64,000 nt of DNA from JAEYFP01 sp047602645. GTDB taxonomy: Bacteria > Bacillota > Clostridia > Lachnospirales > Lachnospiraceae. This document shows, piece by piece, positions 26,499 to 34,672 of this stretch. The translations under genes were made by a program, and so were the position numbers. Position 1 is the first letter of the stretch. Every line of letters begins with the position of its first letter. Below the pieces are notes generated by a model, which worked only from the letters and a program-made list of their open reading frames with translations, did no database searches and was not told where the DNA came from. The stretch covers positions 62,001 through 126,000 of the forward strand of contig JASGGU010000001.1 of the NCBI GenBank assembly GCA_047602645.1, in the 5' to 3' direction.

Positions 26499-28121
26499 AT
26501 GGCTAAGGAAATTAAATACGGCGCAGAAGCAAGAAGCGCCTTGGAGTCCGGTGTCAATCAGCTGGCAAACACCGTAAGCGTAACGCTTGGACCGAAGGGA
26601 AGGAACGTTGTTCTTGACAAGTCCTATGGTGCACCGCTCATTACAAACGATGGTGTGACAATCGCAAAGGAAATCGAGTTAGAGGACGCTTTTGAGAATA
26701 TGGGCGCACAGCTCGTCAAAGAAGTTGCAACAAAGACAAACGATGTAGCCGGTGACGGTACGACGACAGCGACTGTTCTTGCGCAGGCAATGGTTAACGA
26801 AGGAATTAAGAACCTTGCAGCGGGTGCAAATCCGATTATCCTGAGAAAAGGTATGAAGAAAGCGACGGAAGTGGCTGTAGAGGCGATTGCAAAGATGTCC
26901 AGCAAGGTAGACGGCAAGAACCACATAGCAAGAGTTGCCGCAATTTCCGCAGGGGACGACGAGGTCGGCAATCTTGTGGCAGACGCAATGGAAAAGGTAT
27001 CTAAGGATGGCGTTATCACGATTGAAGAGAGCAAGACCATGGAGACCGAACTGGATTTAGTAGAAGGTATGCAGTTTGACAGAGGATATGTTTCCGCTTA
27101 TATGGCAACAGATATGGATAAGATGGAAGCAAATCTGGATAATCCATATATTTTGATTACAGATAAAAAGATTTCAAACATTCAGGAGATCCTTCCCATT
27201 CTCGAGCAGATCGTACAGTCGGGTTCCAAGCTGCTGATCATTGCAGAGGACATTGAGGGTGAAGCATTGACGACACTGATTGTCAACAAGCTGCGCGGAA
27301 CCTTCTCCGTAGTCGGCGTAAAGGCTCCGGGCTATGGCGACAGAAGAAAGGCTATGTTAGAGGATATTGCGATTTTGACAGGCGGTCAGGTTATTTCCGA
27401 CGAGCTTGGTCTTGATTTGAAGGAAACGACGATGGAACAGCTCGGCCGTGCAAAATCAGTCAAGGTACAGAAGGAAAATACAATCATCGTTGACGGCGAA
27501 GGCGAGAAGAAGGCAATTCAGGCGAGAGTTGCACAGATCAAAAATCAGATTGAGGAAACGACCTCTGACTTTGATAAGGAAAAGCTACAGGAAAGACTTG
27601 CTAAGCTGGCTGGCGGCGTAGCTGTGATTCGTGTGGGTGCCGCTACCGAGACCGAGATGAAGGAAGCAAAGCTCCGTATGGAGGATGCGCTTGCAGCGAC
27701 AAGAGCAGCTGTAGAGGAAGGTATTATCGCAGGCGGCGGTTCTGCATATATCCACGCCTCCAAAGAAGTTAAGAAGCTCACAGAGATACTTCACGGAGAT
27801 GAGAAGACAGGTGTTAACATTATCCTGAAGGCATTGGAAGCACCTCTTTACCACATCGTGGCTAATGCGGGACTCGAAGGGGCCGTGATCATCAACAAAG
27901 TATATGAGTCCAAGGTTGGCATTGGCTTTGATGCATTGAAGGAAGAATATGTAGATATGGTCAAAGAAGGAATTCTTGACCCTGCCAAGGTAACAAGAAG
28001 TGCACTGCAGAATGCAACAAGCGTTGCTTCGACATTGCTTACAACGGAAACAGTTGTTGCAAATATCAAAGAGGATGCTCCGGCAATGCCGGCAGGCGCA
28101 GGCGGAATGGGCATGATGTAA
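26499..28121 (+). CDS. groEL: Chaperonin GroEL
   Basis: GroEL is the ATP-driven 14-mer folding chamber. At 540 residues it is standard length, with the ATP-binding AGDGTTTATVLAQ near residue 85, the apical domain in the middle, VEEGIIAGGGSAY near residue 405, and a Gly/Met-rich tail ending GAGGMGMM. AGGAGG precedes ATG 26499 about 100 bases after groES. It is followed by a terminator hairpin. Confidence 0.99.
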   Translation: MAKEIKYGAEARSALESGVNQLANTVSVTLGPKGRNVVLDKSYGAPLITNDGVTIAKEIELEDAFENMGAQLVKEVATKTNDVAGDGTTTATVLAQAMVNEGIKNLAAGANPIILRKGMKKATEVAVEAIAKMSSKVDGKNHIARVAAISAGDDEVGNLVADAMEKVSKDGVITIEESKTMETELDLVEGMQFDRGYVSAYMATDMDKMEANLDNPYILITDKKISNIQEILPILEQIVQSGSKLLIIAEDIEGEALTTLIVNKLRGTFSVVGVKAPGYGDRRKAMLEDIAILTGGQVISDELGLDLKETTMEQLGRAKSVKVQKENTIIVDGEGEKKAIQARVAQIKNQIEETTSDFDKEKLQERLAKLAGGVAVIRVGAATETEMKEAKLRMEDALAATRAAVEEGIIAGGGSAYIHASKEVKKLTEILHGDEKTGVNIILKALEAPLYHIVANAGLEGAVIINKVYESKVGIGFDALKEEYVDMVKEGILDPAKVTRSALQNATSVASTLLTTETVVANIKEDAPAMPAGAGGMGMM

Positions 28122-28168
28122 GTTTGCAGTTGGATGATATGTATAAAAAATGTAATATGAATTAAAAC

Positions 28169-28206
28169 AGACAGGACAGTTGAATGATGCTTCGACTGTC
28201 CTGTCT
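28169..28206 (+). terminator. Terminator after groEL
   Basis: AGACAGGACAGTTGAA (28169-28184) pairs with TTCGACTGTCCTGTCT (28191-28206) with one G-U pair and a 6-base loop. The T tail is short (TAATG), so it may also serve to stabilise the mRNA end. A TATAAT at 28311-28316 further on is the best -10 for the next operon; its -35 is poor. Confidence 0.75.
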
Positions 28207-28361
28207 TAATGTGGAAGGAATATTATTTCGAAGGCTAAATCGAAGAGGTAAGGCTCTTTTTTTGAAAATATGAAATAATACATTTTCATAAAGGAAATTA
28301 TGTAGTAAGATATAATAGTATGCTTTTAGAAAAATATAATTGATTTAATCAAGGAGGGCAT

Positions 28362-29048
28362 ATGCAATCCTTTCGTAAAGAATTGAAATTTTTATGCAAT
28401 GATATGGATTTGATTAATATTGAAAATAGAATCAAAACAATTATGAAAAAGGACGAGCATCAAAACGGAGACTTTTACAATATCCGGAGTATTTACTTTG
28501 ATAGTCCCACCAATACATGTTTTTTTGAAAATGCCGGGGGAATCGGTTTAAGAGATAAATACCGCATTCGTATTTATGACCGCAGCAGTTGGCTTATCAG
28601 AGCCGAGATAAAGAGCAAATACCGTGATACAACTTCAAAGGTATCAGCTGCGTTGTCTTTCGGACAATTCGAGAATATCATGAAGCGGCAGAATCTCCGT
28701 TCTATAGTTGCTGAAAATGATGTTTTGGATCAATATGTTTCGGTACTGGCAGGAGCGGGTTACAGGCCGGTCACAATCGTAGAGTACGAACGAACGGCAT
28801 ACATCTATCAGCCCTGCAATGTACGCGTTACCTTTGACAGAAATGTTTCGGCGAGTGTGCGGTTTGCCGATTTCTTTGAAACAGATATGGGTTCCATACC
28901 CGCATTGCCGCCCGGTCAGCATATTCTTGAAATTAAGTATGATGAATTTTTGCCGGAATATATTGCTCAGCTTCTTAAAATAGGAAATATGAGAAGGACA
29001 TCCTATTCAAAATACTATTATGCACGTTTATTAACAGGAGGTATCTGA
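28362..29048 (+). CDS. VTC-domain (polyphosphate polymerase-like) protein
   Basis: The 228 residues match the VTC domain, the fold of the catalytic subunit of the yeast vacuolar polyphosphate polymerase, which belongs to the triphosphate tunnel superfamily. Visible are the basic tunnel strands FRKELKFLC at the N terminus, RDKYRIRIYD and the acidic/basic strand RAEIKSKYRDTT, followed by late EIKYDEFLP. It is a soluble protein. Bacterial VTC proteins are often encoded beside DUF4956 and CotH genes, as here, and their biochemical role in that setting is not settled. The start follows AAGGAGGGC. It is the first gene of a tight operon: 1 base separates it from the next. Confidence 0.88.
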   Translation: MQSFRKELKFLCNDMDLINIENRIKTIMKKDEHQNGDFYNIRSIYFDSPTNTCFFENAGGIGLRDKYRIRIYDRSSWLIRAEIKSKYRDTTSKVSAALSFGQFENIMKRQNLRSIVAENDVLDQYVSVLAGAGYRPVTIVEYERTAYIYQPCNVRVTFDRNVSASVRFADFFETDMGSIPALPPGQHILEIKYDEFLPEYIAQLLKIGNMRRTSYSKYYYARLLTGGI

Positions 29049-29049
29049 C

Positions 29050-29724
29050 ATGACATTTAAGGATGCAATTAAAGAGTCGTTTTTTGAGGGCTTTTATAAT
29101 TCTGATTTGACAATCACAAAAATATTAATTACACTTGCAATTACATTTCTTATTTCATTTTACATATTCGCAGTATATCGTCTGATTACAAAGAATGCAT
29201 TTTATTCGAAAAACTTTAATATTTCCATGGCGGTAATATCAATCGTTACTGCGGGTATTATCTTGGCAATGCAGTCAAGCCTTGTGATTTCGCTCGGCAT
29301 GGTGGGTGCTCTTTCCATTGTTAGGTTCAGAACCGCGATTAAGGAACCGATGGATCTGTTATTTTTATTTTGGTCTATCGGCAGCGGCATTATTTGCGGA
29401 GCGGGCCTTTTTGAGATTGGATTTGTGCTCGCTGCGGGAGTAACGGTTGCAATTGTTGTTTTGCAATTGATACCGGAAGGAAGGGCATCCAAAATTCTTT
29501 TTATCAGCAGTGCTGATAAAGAAATAGAAAAAGAATTACAGGAGCCTTTAAAAAAGAATGCACAATATTATAAAGTGAAATCCAGAAATATTACCGGTGC
29601 CGGAATAGAGATCGTATATGAGGTAAAGTCTAAAAATGATGCCGAACTTGTAGCATCGGTATCCTCCATACACAAAATAAATACCGTTTCATTAATTTCG
29701 CATGACGGAGAATTTCGAGGATGA
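29050..29724 (+). CDS. DUF4956 membrane protein
   Basis: This 224-residue protein has four hydrophobic segments in the first 140 residues and a soluble C-terminal domain of about 80 residues. The conserved signature of DUF4956 is plain: SLGMVGALSIVRFRTAIKEP followed by DLLFLFW. The family has no proven function; its steady pairing with VTC and CotH proteins suggests they act in one membrane process. GGAGG sits before ATG 29050 at the end of the VTC gene and the next gene begins 6 bases after its stop. Confidence 0.88.
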   Translation: MTFKDAIKESFFEGFYNSDLTITKILITLAITFLISFYIFAVYRLITKNAFYSKNFNISMAVISIVTAGIILAMQSSLVISLGMVGALSIVRFRTAIKEPMDLLFLFWSIGSGIICGAGLFEIGFVLAAGVTVAIVVLQLIPEGRASKILFISSADKEIEKELQEPLKKNAQYYKVKSRNITGAGIEIVYEVKSKNDAELVASVSSIHKINTVSLISHDGEFRG

Positions 29725-29730
29725 AGTAAT

Positions 29731-31320
29731 TTGAGAAGAAAAACAGAGTTGTTTGTGGCTTTAGTATTTTCAATTTTGATGATATTCGGATTTTTTCATC
29801 TTGAGGAATATGCTAAGAGCAGAAAGCAGATTCCTACAATGGATATTTCGCTTGAAGCGGCTGGTGATATCGGAGATTTTTGGATTACGGTTCCCGCAGC
29901 AGAAAACGGAGGACTATCCTGTGATATAAATAGTGTTTCTTTTGAGGATGACAATACTATTTATTTGATACTTCCAAAAGATGTAAATGACAGCGAGCTT
30001 GTATATTATTTAAGAGATACCTATAATAATCATGTAACGAGGGTAGTCTCAAACTTTAATGACGGAGAGATCATAATTGCAGATAGAAAAGTTGAGGCAG
30101 TCAAATCAGAACTGCCGGTTATGTTTATAGAGGGTAATGATGATTATGGAACTTTTCAAGAACTCTTAAAGGCGGAAGATAAACAGACTTATTTTTATGG
30201 TGATATGTATTTGAGTGTATCAAAGGAAGAAGCAAGAAAAAATAACTGGGCGACATCTTTTGCTACAAAAGAATATGATGAGGACATTCCAGAGACAATG
30301 TCCCTGCATGCACGGGGAAATGGTACATGGGCTGGCGGACGTAAAAAACCATTTGCTTTACGCCTGGAGAATGCCGAAGATTTACTTGGAATGGGGAAAA
30401 ATAAAAAGTGGAATTTACTGGCTAATTCTCAGGATAAAACGTTGTTAAGAAATGATGTTTTTTTTCAATTGGCGAAAAATATCGGAATGGAATATGTTCC
30501 GCAGGCTGAAAATGTTGTTTTATATGTAGATGGAAGTTATCAGGGCGTTTATCTTCTCACGACAAAGGTTGCTGTAGACAAAAATAGAGTCAATCTATCT
30601 GCGGGAGATTTTTTGATTAATTGGGGAGCTCCTAATCCGGCACAGATCTTATATTACGACTCTGATACATGGTTTATGGATTCTGAAATTCCAAAACCAC
30701 ATGCGGAGCTGGTATGGCCGGAGGAAGATACAGATTTGGATTCCAAACAGGAAATTATTCAGAAGTTTATTTCCGCAATAGAGAATACAGAGAGTAGTGA
30801 GTATTTAAATTATATGGATATGAAAAGTATGGTTCAATACTACTGGGTACAGGAGATAAGTATGAATTATGATGCTTTTTTCAGAAGTACCTACTCTTAT
30901 TACCGCCAAAAAACAGGAAAGCTTTATATGGGACCGATTTGGGATATGGATTTGACGTTGGGAACAATAAAGCCTAAACTGGGAGTTTCTTTTTCTGAAC
31001 CGGAAGGTTGGAAGGTGAGGCAGCTAAGTTGGTATGCACCGCTTTTTGAGCATGAGGAATTTCGGGAGGCGGTGAAAGAAGCCTATTTTGAAGGGGGCAT
31101 CAGAGATGAGATGCTTGGGCTGATTGATGTGATGGAAGCAGAAAAAGAGAGGCTTTCTGTGGAGGGTGAGATAAATTTTCGATATTGGACGAATGAAATT
31201 GTGCAAAATACATTGCAGTACGAGGATAAGACTTACGAAGGCCAAACAGATAAAGTGATTGATTTTTACAGGAGAAGAATAGAGTGGGTTGATGAGCAGA
31301 TGAAGCTGAATGAGAATTGA
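29731..31320 (+). CDS. CotH-family kinase-like exported protein
   Basis: CotH of Bacillus is an atypical protein kinase that phosphorylates spore-coat proteins; relatives outside spores are common. This 529-residue protein starts with TTG 29731 (GAGG upstream) and has an N-terminal membrane anchor (residues about 6-24), then a ~90-residue domain, then the CotH core: SLHARGNGTWAGGRKKPFAL, KKWNLLANSQDKTLLRND, GSYQGVYLLTTKV and the metal-site-like MGPIWDMDLTLG. All main family motifs appear intact. Its anchor places the kinase-like domain outside the membrane. It is the third gene of the VTC-DUF4956-CotH operon. Target and nucleotide source are unknown. Confidence 0.88.
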   Translation: MRRKTELFVALVFSILMIFGFFHLEEYAKSRKQIPTMDISLEAAGDIGDFWITVPAAENGGLSCDINSVSFEDDNTIYLILPKDVNDSELVYYLRDTYNNHVTRVVSNFNDGEIIIADRKVEAVKSELPVMFIEGNDDYGTFQELLKAEDKQTYFYGDMYLSVSKEEARKNNWATSFATKEYDEDIPETMSLHARGNGTWAGGRKKPFALRLENAEDLLGMGKNKKWNLLANSQDKTLLRNDVFFQLAKNIGMEYVPQAENVVLYVDGSYQGVYLLTTKVAVDKNRVNLSAGDFLINWGAPNPAQILYYDSDTWFMDSEIPKPHAELVWPEEDTDLDSKQEIIQKFISAIENTESSEYLNYMDMKSMVQYYWVQEISMNYDAFFRSTYSYYRQKTGKLYMGPIWDMDLTLGTIKPKLGVSFSEPEGWKVRQLSWYAPLFEHEEFREAVKEAYFEGGIRDEMLGLIDVMEAEKERLSVEGEINFRYWTNEIVQNTLQYEDKTYEGQTDKVIDFYRRRIEWVDEQMKLNEN

Positions 31321-31352
31321 TAATTTGTAATATCAGAAAGGGGGTATCTCAT

Positions 31353-32975
31353 ATGAAGAAAGTATTTTTTGCATGCAAAAGGGTATGTCCTTGGGTTTTG
31401 CTCCTTGCTGTTTATCTGATTGACATTGTCTTTATTGTATTAAAGGGCCGTGCGAGTCTGGATAGTGATATAGCATCCGAGATGGTTTTGGCGGATCTGC
31501 TCAACCGGGAAGGCGGACTGGTATCAAATAACTGGTATTATTCGACTGAACTTCATATATTTACACACCAGCCTTTTTTGCAGTTCGGTCTTCTTTTATC
31601 TCCAAATGATTGGAATATTGCCAGAGCAATTGGAATGGCCATTATGCTTGGTTTGGTGGCGGGTGTTTATCTTTTTTTTGCATATGCCATGCGTGAAAAG
31701 ATATCTAGAGGGGTCTGTTTTGCGGCGGCAGTGATCTGTCCGATCAGTTTTTGGTATATGAATCTGGTCACTTTTGGAGGTCATTATTTATTATATTTAA
31801 TATTTATATTATTGGGGGCGGCACTGATATTGCGCTTCTGTTATGAGGGAGAAACGGCACCGTTTAAGCGTAAGTGCTGTCTTATTCTTTTATGTTTGAT
31901 CGCTTTTTGCGGGGGACTGAGCGGAGTCCGTTATCTGATTAATTTCTATATTCCGCTTGCTGCTGCCTCTTTTTTTATACTGGCTTATCGCATTCACAAA
32001 GAACCGCAAAAACTCACTGCATTGAAATGTCAGGAATGGCAGTTATGCATTGCTGTAGTTTCGGCAACAATTTGCAATTTCACGGCATATCTCATTAATA
32101 TAAAAATTTTGGCACAGAAATATTCTTTCGAAAATATGACCAATCAATTCTGGGGAGAAATGCGTATTACTGGGCTGCTGAACGTATGGAGCGATTTTTT
32201 TAGTTTATTTGGTTTTCAAAATGATGGCTTTGCGAATTCTTTATCTATAAATCAGACGAGCCCCAAGTTGTTTTCGGTACAGGGAATGATCAGTATATTT
32301 GGAATCGCGCTTGCATTGGCTGTTATGATCTCGGCGGTCAGACTTTTGCAAAGATGGAAGAGCTTGACCTTTCAACAGCAGGTGTTGGTTCTGTTATTTT
32401 GGTGTATCCTGTTGATTGATGGTATGATTTTTGCATGGACAGACGGTTTTGAGTCCAATATTACGTACTGGATTCCGACGGTTCCATTTGCATTTATGCT
32501 ATTGGAAATTGAGTGTGAGACAGAGCATTTTTCTATTTCACACACGCGTGGAGCATTAATGACCGGTTTTGCCATTTGTATTCTGTGTACAGGCTATGCG
32601 ACTATGCGTGAATATCAGACAGAACCCCTGCGGGCAAATCCTAAATTGGACAGTATCAGCGAATGGCTAGTGGAAAATGGATATACGGAAGGCTATGCCA
32701 CTTTTTGGTACAGCAATGTTTTAACAGCTTTATCAAATAATCAGCTTGAATTATGGACTGTTTATAATCTGGATGACAGAGTCGTACAAGGTTGGCTGCA
32801 AAAGAAGGATCATTACATCCTGCCTGAGGCGGAGCGGATATTTGTGATTGCGGGGCCATATGATGAGCTTTCTGCATCTGATTTATCCTATGATGATTTA
32901 GGACAATCTAAAATTGTTTACTCGGATGGTGAATTTTCAATTGTTGAATTTGAACAGTTGCATGAAGGAGAATAA
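31353..32975 (+). CDS. Large polytopic membrane protein, GT-C-like
   Basis: The start is ATG 31353 (MKKVFFACKRV) behind AAAGGGGG; an in-frame TTG at 31317 lacks a site. The 540 residues contain about ten to twelve hydrophobic segments and a soluble tail of about 100 residues. The first outside loop has an acidic motif right after helix 1 (RASLDSDIASEMVLADLL) and later HQPFLQFG, which resembles the catalytic-loop layout of GT-C glycosyltransferases. I do not recognise a named family. It sits 32 bases after cotH and 14 before another GT-C-like gene, so the five genes from 28362 look like one transcription unit. Confidence 0.65.
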   Translation: MKKVFFACKRVCPWVLLLAVYLIDIVFIVLKGRASLDSDIASEMVLADLLNREGGLVSNNWYYSTELHIFTHQPFLQFGLLLSPNDWNIARAIGMAIMLGLVAGVYLFFAYAMREKISRGVCFAAAVICPISFWYMNLVTFGGHYLLYLIFILLGAALILRFCYEGETAPFKRKCCLILLCLIAFCGGLSGVRYLINFYIPLAAASFFILAYRIHKEPQKLTALKCQEWQLCIAVVSATICNFTAYLINIKILAQKYSFENMTNQFWGEMRITGLLNVWSDFFSLFGFQNDGFANSLSINQTSPKLFSVQGMISIFGIALALAVMISAVRLLQRWKSLTFQQQVLVLLFWCILLIDGMIFAWTDGFESNITYWIPTVPFAFMLLEIECETEHFSISHTRGALMTGFAICILCTGYATMREYQTEPLRANPKLDSISEWLVENGYTEGYATFWYSNVLTALSNNQLELWTVYNLDDRVVQGWLQKKDHYILPEAERIFVIAGPYDELSASDLSYDDLGQSKIVYSDGEFSIVEFEQLHEGE

Positions 32976-32989
32976 AAAAAGGAGTAAAA

Positions 32990-34672
32990 ATGTATCGGTA
33001 TTTTGCTTATGCAATATGTTTATTAATAGGTTTGATTTGTATTTTTTCTCTGTTTAGGACACAGGAAGCGGCCGCTAATCATAATAAATTACGGAGAAGT
33101 GAAGGAAGTCTTGCGGGACTGGCTTCTCTGACGGATAAATTCTATATTCCGATACTGCTTTTATTATTTGCGGTATTTCTGTTTTCAAGACTGGCTCTGC
33201 TTGATATTGTACCGGCCGGAATCCATATGGATGAGCTTGGTATGGCCTATGATGCAAAATGCCTTGCCTTGTATGGCACGGACAGGCATGGAATCAGATA
33301 TCCCTTTTATTTACAGGCTTACGGCGGAGGACAAAGTGCGCTCTATGCCTATCTTGCTTCGGTCTGCATCAGGATATTTGGATATTCCGTAAATGTCATT
33401 CGATATCCCGCAGTAATTTGTGCAATACCATGTTTTTTTGCTTCGTATTTTTTGGTTAAGGAACTATTTGATAGTAGAAGATGGGCACTTCTGGGACCGA
33501 TTATGGTGACGATTACGCCTTATTTTATGATGTCGGAGCGATGGGCCCTGGATTGTAATCTGTTTTTGAGCTTTGTAACGGTGGCGGTTTATTTCTATTA
33601 TAAGGCAATAAAATCGGAAAAAATAAGATATTTTATGATTGCCGGTTTTGTGTTCGGTATTACCTTGTATACGTATGTGATTTCCTATCTTGTGCTACCG
33701 TTGTTTTTGGTTTTTTCAACGCTGTATCTGATCTATATTAAGAAATTTGATTTTAGGAAAACAATCGCTCTGGCTGTTCCGTTTGCATCACTGGGTCTAC
33801 CGCTTTTATTAATGCAGCTGATCAATATGGGAATTTGTCCCGAGTTTTCTTTTTTATTCTCAGATTTCAGAAAACTGTCATGGTATCGGGGGGGAGAATT
33901 CTCGGTCTCTAATATTGTAAAGAATCTGCCCTATACGGGAGTGCTCTTATTTGGAGGAGAGTGGCTGACTTATAATTCCTTTTATGAATATGGTCCGCTT
34001 TATCTGTTTTCCGTCCCGCTGCTGATTTACGGAATTGCCGTCAGTTTGAAAGATACCTGGCGTTCTTTTAAGAAAAGGCAATTTGATGGTTCGGTATTCT
34101 TAATATTTTTCACTTTTCTGGCATGGTTTATCTTTATGCTGATTGCTGATTTGAATATGTATAAAGCGAATGAAATATTTTTACCGTTTATTCTGTTTAT
34201 TATTATTGGAATAAAAAATATCGGCGAACGGATGCAGCCGGCAGTGCCTGTAATCCTGGCATGTTTTGCAGCTGCGTTTTTCTCTTTTTCAAATTTTTAT
34301 TTTCGTTATCAAAACGTAGAGTATGGGATGCATCCGCTTTTTATTAGCACGGAGCTGGGAGACCTGATTACCTATGAGGAGTCTTTATACAATTCCGACG
34401 GGAAGACCGTTTATATCGAGCGGGCCTATGAGCATCAGACGGCCAGCGATCTGATTGTGGGTCTGTATGGAAATGTAGAACCAAAGGATTGGATGCAGGA
34501 TGGTATTACACAGGGACATTTTGAGCAGCGTCTGCCGGAAGATATTGATCCTGACGAAGATGCGGTCTATATCATCGGACATAATTGGGATTTTATTATC
34601 TCCTACATGATATCTGAATGGGGCTTTCAAGCAGACAATACGTATCCAAGCTATACGATCTTATATAAGTAG
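32990..34672 (+). CDS. GT39/ArnT-like membrane glycosyltransferase
   Basis: This 560-residue protein resembles the ArnT/PMT group that transfers sugars from polyprenyl-phosphate donors to outside acceptors. After helices 1-2 the first outside loop has the acidic pair in GIHMDELGMAYDAKCL, then YGTDRHG and the conserved YGGGQSALYAYL, all typical of the family. About ten membrane segments are followed by a C-terminal soluble part from residue 455. AAAGGAG lies before ATG 32990. Its last 12 bases overlap the convergent gene at 34661. The donor and acceptor are not known. Confidence 0.78.
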   Translation: MYRYFAYAICLLIGLICIFSLFRTQEAAANHNKLRRSEGSLAGLASLTDKFYIPILLLLFAVFLFSRLALLDIVPAGIHMDELGMAYDAKCLALYGTDRHGIRYPFYLQAYGGGQSALYAYLASVCIRIFGYSVNVIRYPAVICAIPCFFASYFLVKELFDSRRWALLGPIMVTITPYFMMSERWALDCNLFLSFVTVAVYFYYKAIKSEKIRYFMIAGFVFGITLYTYVISYLVLPLFLVFSTLYLIYIKKFDFRKTIALAVPFASLGLPLLLMQLINMGICPEFSFLFSDFRKLSWYRGGEFSVSNIVKNLPYTGVLLFGGEWLTYNSFYEYGPLYLFSVPLLIYGIAVSLKDTWRSFKKRQFDGSVFLIFFTFLAWFIFMLIADLNMYKANEIFLPFILFIIIGIKNIGERMQPAVPVILACFAAAFFSFSNFYFRYQNVEYGMHPLFISTELGDLITYEESLYNSDGKTVYIERAYEHQTASDLIVGLYGNVEPKDWMQDGITQGHFEQRLPEDIDPDEDAVYIIGHNWDFIISYMISEWGFQADNTYPSYTILYK

